From: S015-6 sp964384945
GTDB taxonomy: Bacteria; Desulfobacterota; DSWW01
Reading direction: 5' to 3'
DNA: 14,618 nucleotides
NCBI GenBank assembly: GCA_964384945.1
Contig: CAYLMK010000047.1
Location: 1 to 14,618 of the forward strand
The position numbers were made by a program, and so were the translations under genes. The notes beneath the pieces were generated by a model that searched no databases, was not told where the DNA came from, and saw nothing but the letters and a program-made list of their open reading frames with translations. Below are positions 14,481 to 14,618 of the stretch, one piece after another; positions within the stretch are counted from its first letter, which is position 1, and each line of letters opens with the position of its first letter.

Positions 14481-14618
14481 GCCCCCGGCATGCAGTCTCT
14501 TCAGTCCCCCTTGTCAGCCCGTTTTCCTGTTACTCGTGCACACCGAACGGTCTATAGGAATATCGTAAGCGTCCGGTAAACCCCATCTTGCTCTCTTACT
14601 GCCGGCCCCGAGAGAATG

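Noticed and set aside
1..14618. CRISPR array, tRNA/rRNA genes, insertion sequences or attachment sites
   Set aside because: No regularly spaced repeats, no recognisable cloverleaf or rRNA segments, no transposase or integrase and no long terminal inverted repeats were seen on reading both strands.

Overview
The window looks like chromosome of an anaerobic, GC-rich bacterium, most likely a Desulfobacterota (deltaproteobacterial) lineage. The hints are a small protein resembling the DVU0772 family of Desulfovibrio-type bacteria, a membrane polyferredoxin operon, a SPASM radical-SAM protein and a MopE-type metal-binding motif. The taxonomic call is an inference from gene content, not from a marker gene. 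No rRNA, tRNA, CRISPR array or intact insertion sequence was recognised.

Layout. (1) 1-3216, plus strand: a tightly packed trio. It holds the C-terminal part of an SF2/SNF2-like helicase that runs off the left edge, a 112-aa protein of unknown function, and a 215-aa cysteine-motif protein of unknown function. The start and stop codons overlap at both junctions, so this is one operon. It has the look of an accessory, possibly anti-phage, module. (2) 3227-4186: a class II Fic protein, probably an AMP-transferase, that lacks most of the usual C-terminal winged helix. (3) 4282-4644: a DVU0772-like small protein. (4) 4747-5661, minus strand: a secreted DUF4382-like protein. A 453-bp intergenic region follows, with a 9-bp inverted repeat and a probable terminator for the next operon. 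(5) 6115-12058, minus strand: five co-directional genes, transcribed from right to left. In transcription order they are an FAD/NAD(P) oxidoreductase, a multi-TM 4Fe-4S polyferredoxin, a secreted protein of an uncharacterised family, a zinc-dependent MDR dehydrogenase and a SPASM radical-SAM protein. (6) 12292-14085, plus strand and divergent: a secreted heparanase-like GH79 glycosidase with an N-terminal MopE-type metal-binding motif. (7) 14086-14618: short tandem repeats and a 5'-truncated HEPN-domain remnant, with no other gene seen.

How the genes fit together. The oxidoreductase and polyferredoxin overlap by 4 bp and plausibly pass electrons between a cytosolic nicotinamide/flavin pool and the membrane. 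The secreted protein, dehydrogenase and radical-SAM enzyme follow with gaps of 43-78 bp and may be co-transcribed, but no pathway is evident. The two ends of the window (helicase/Fic on the left, HEPN remnant on the right) look less GC-rich than the metabolic middle and carry defence or toxin-type genes, as expected of accessory DNA flanking a more stable core.
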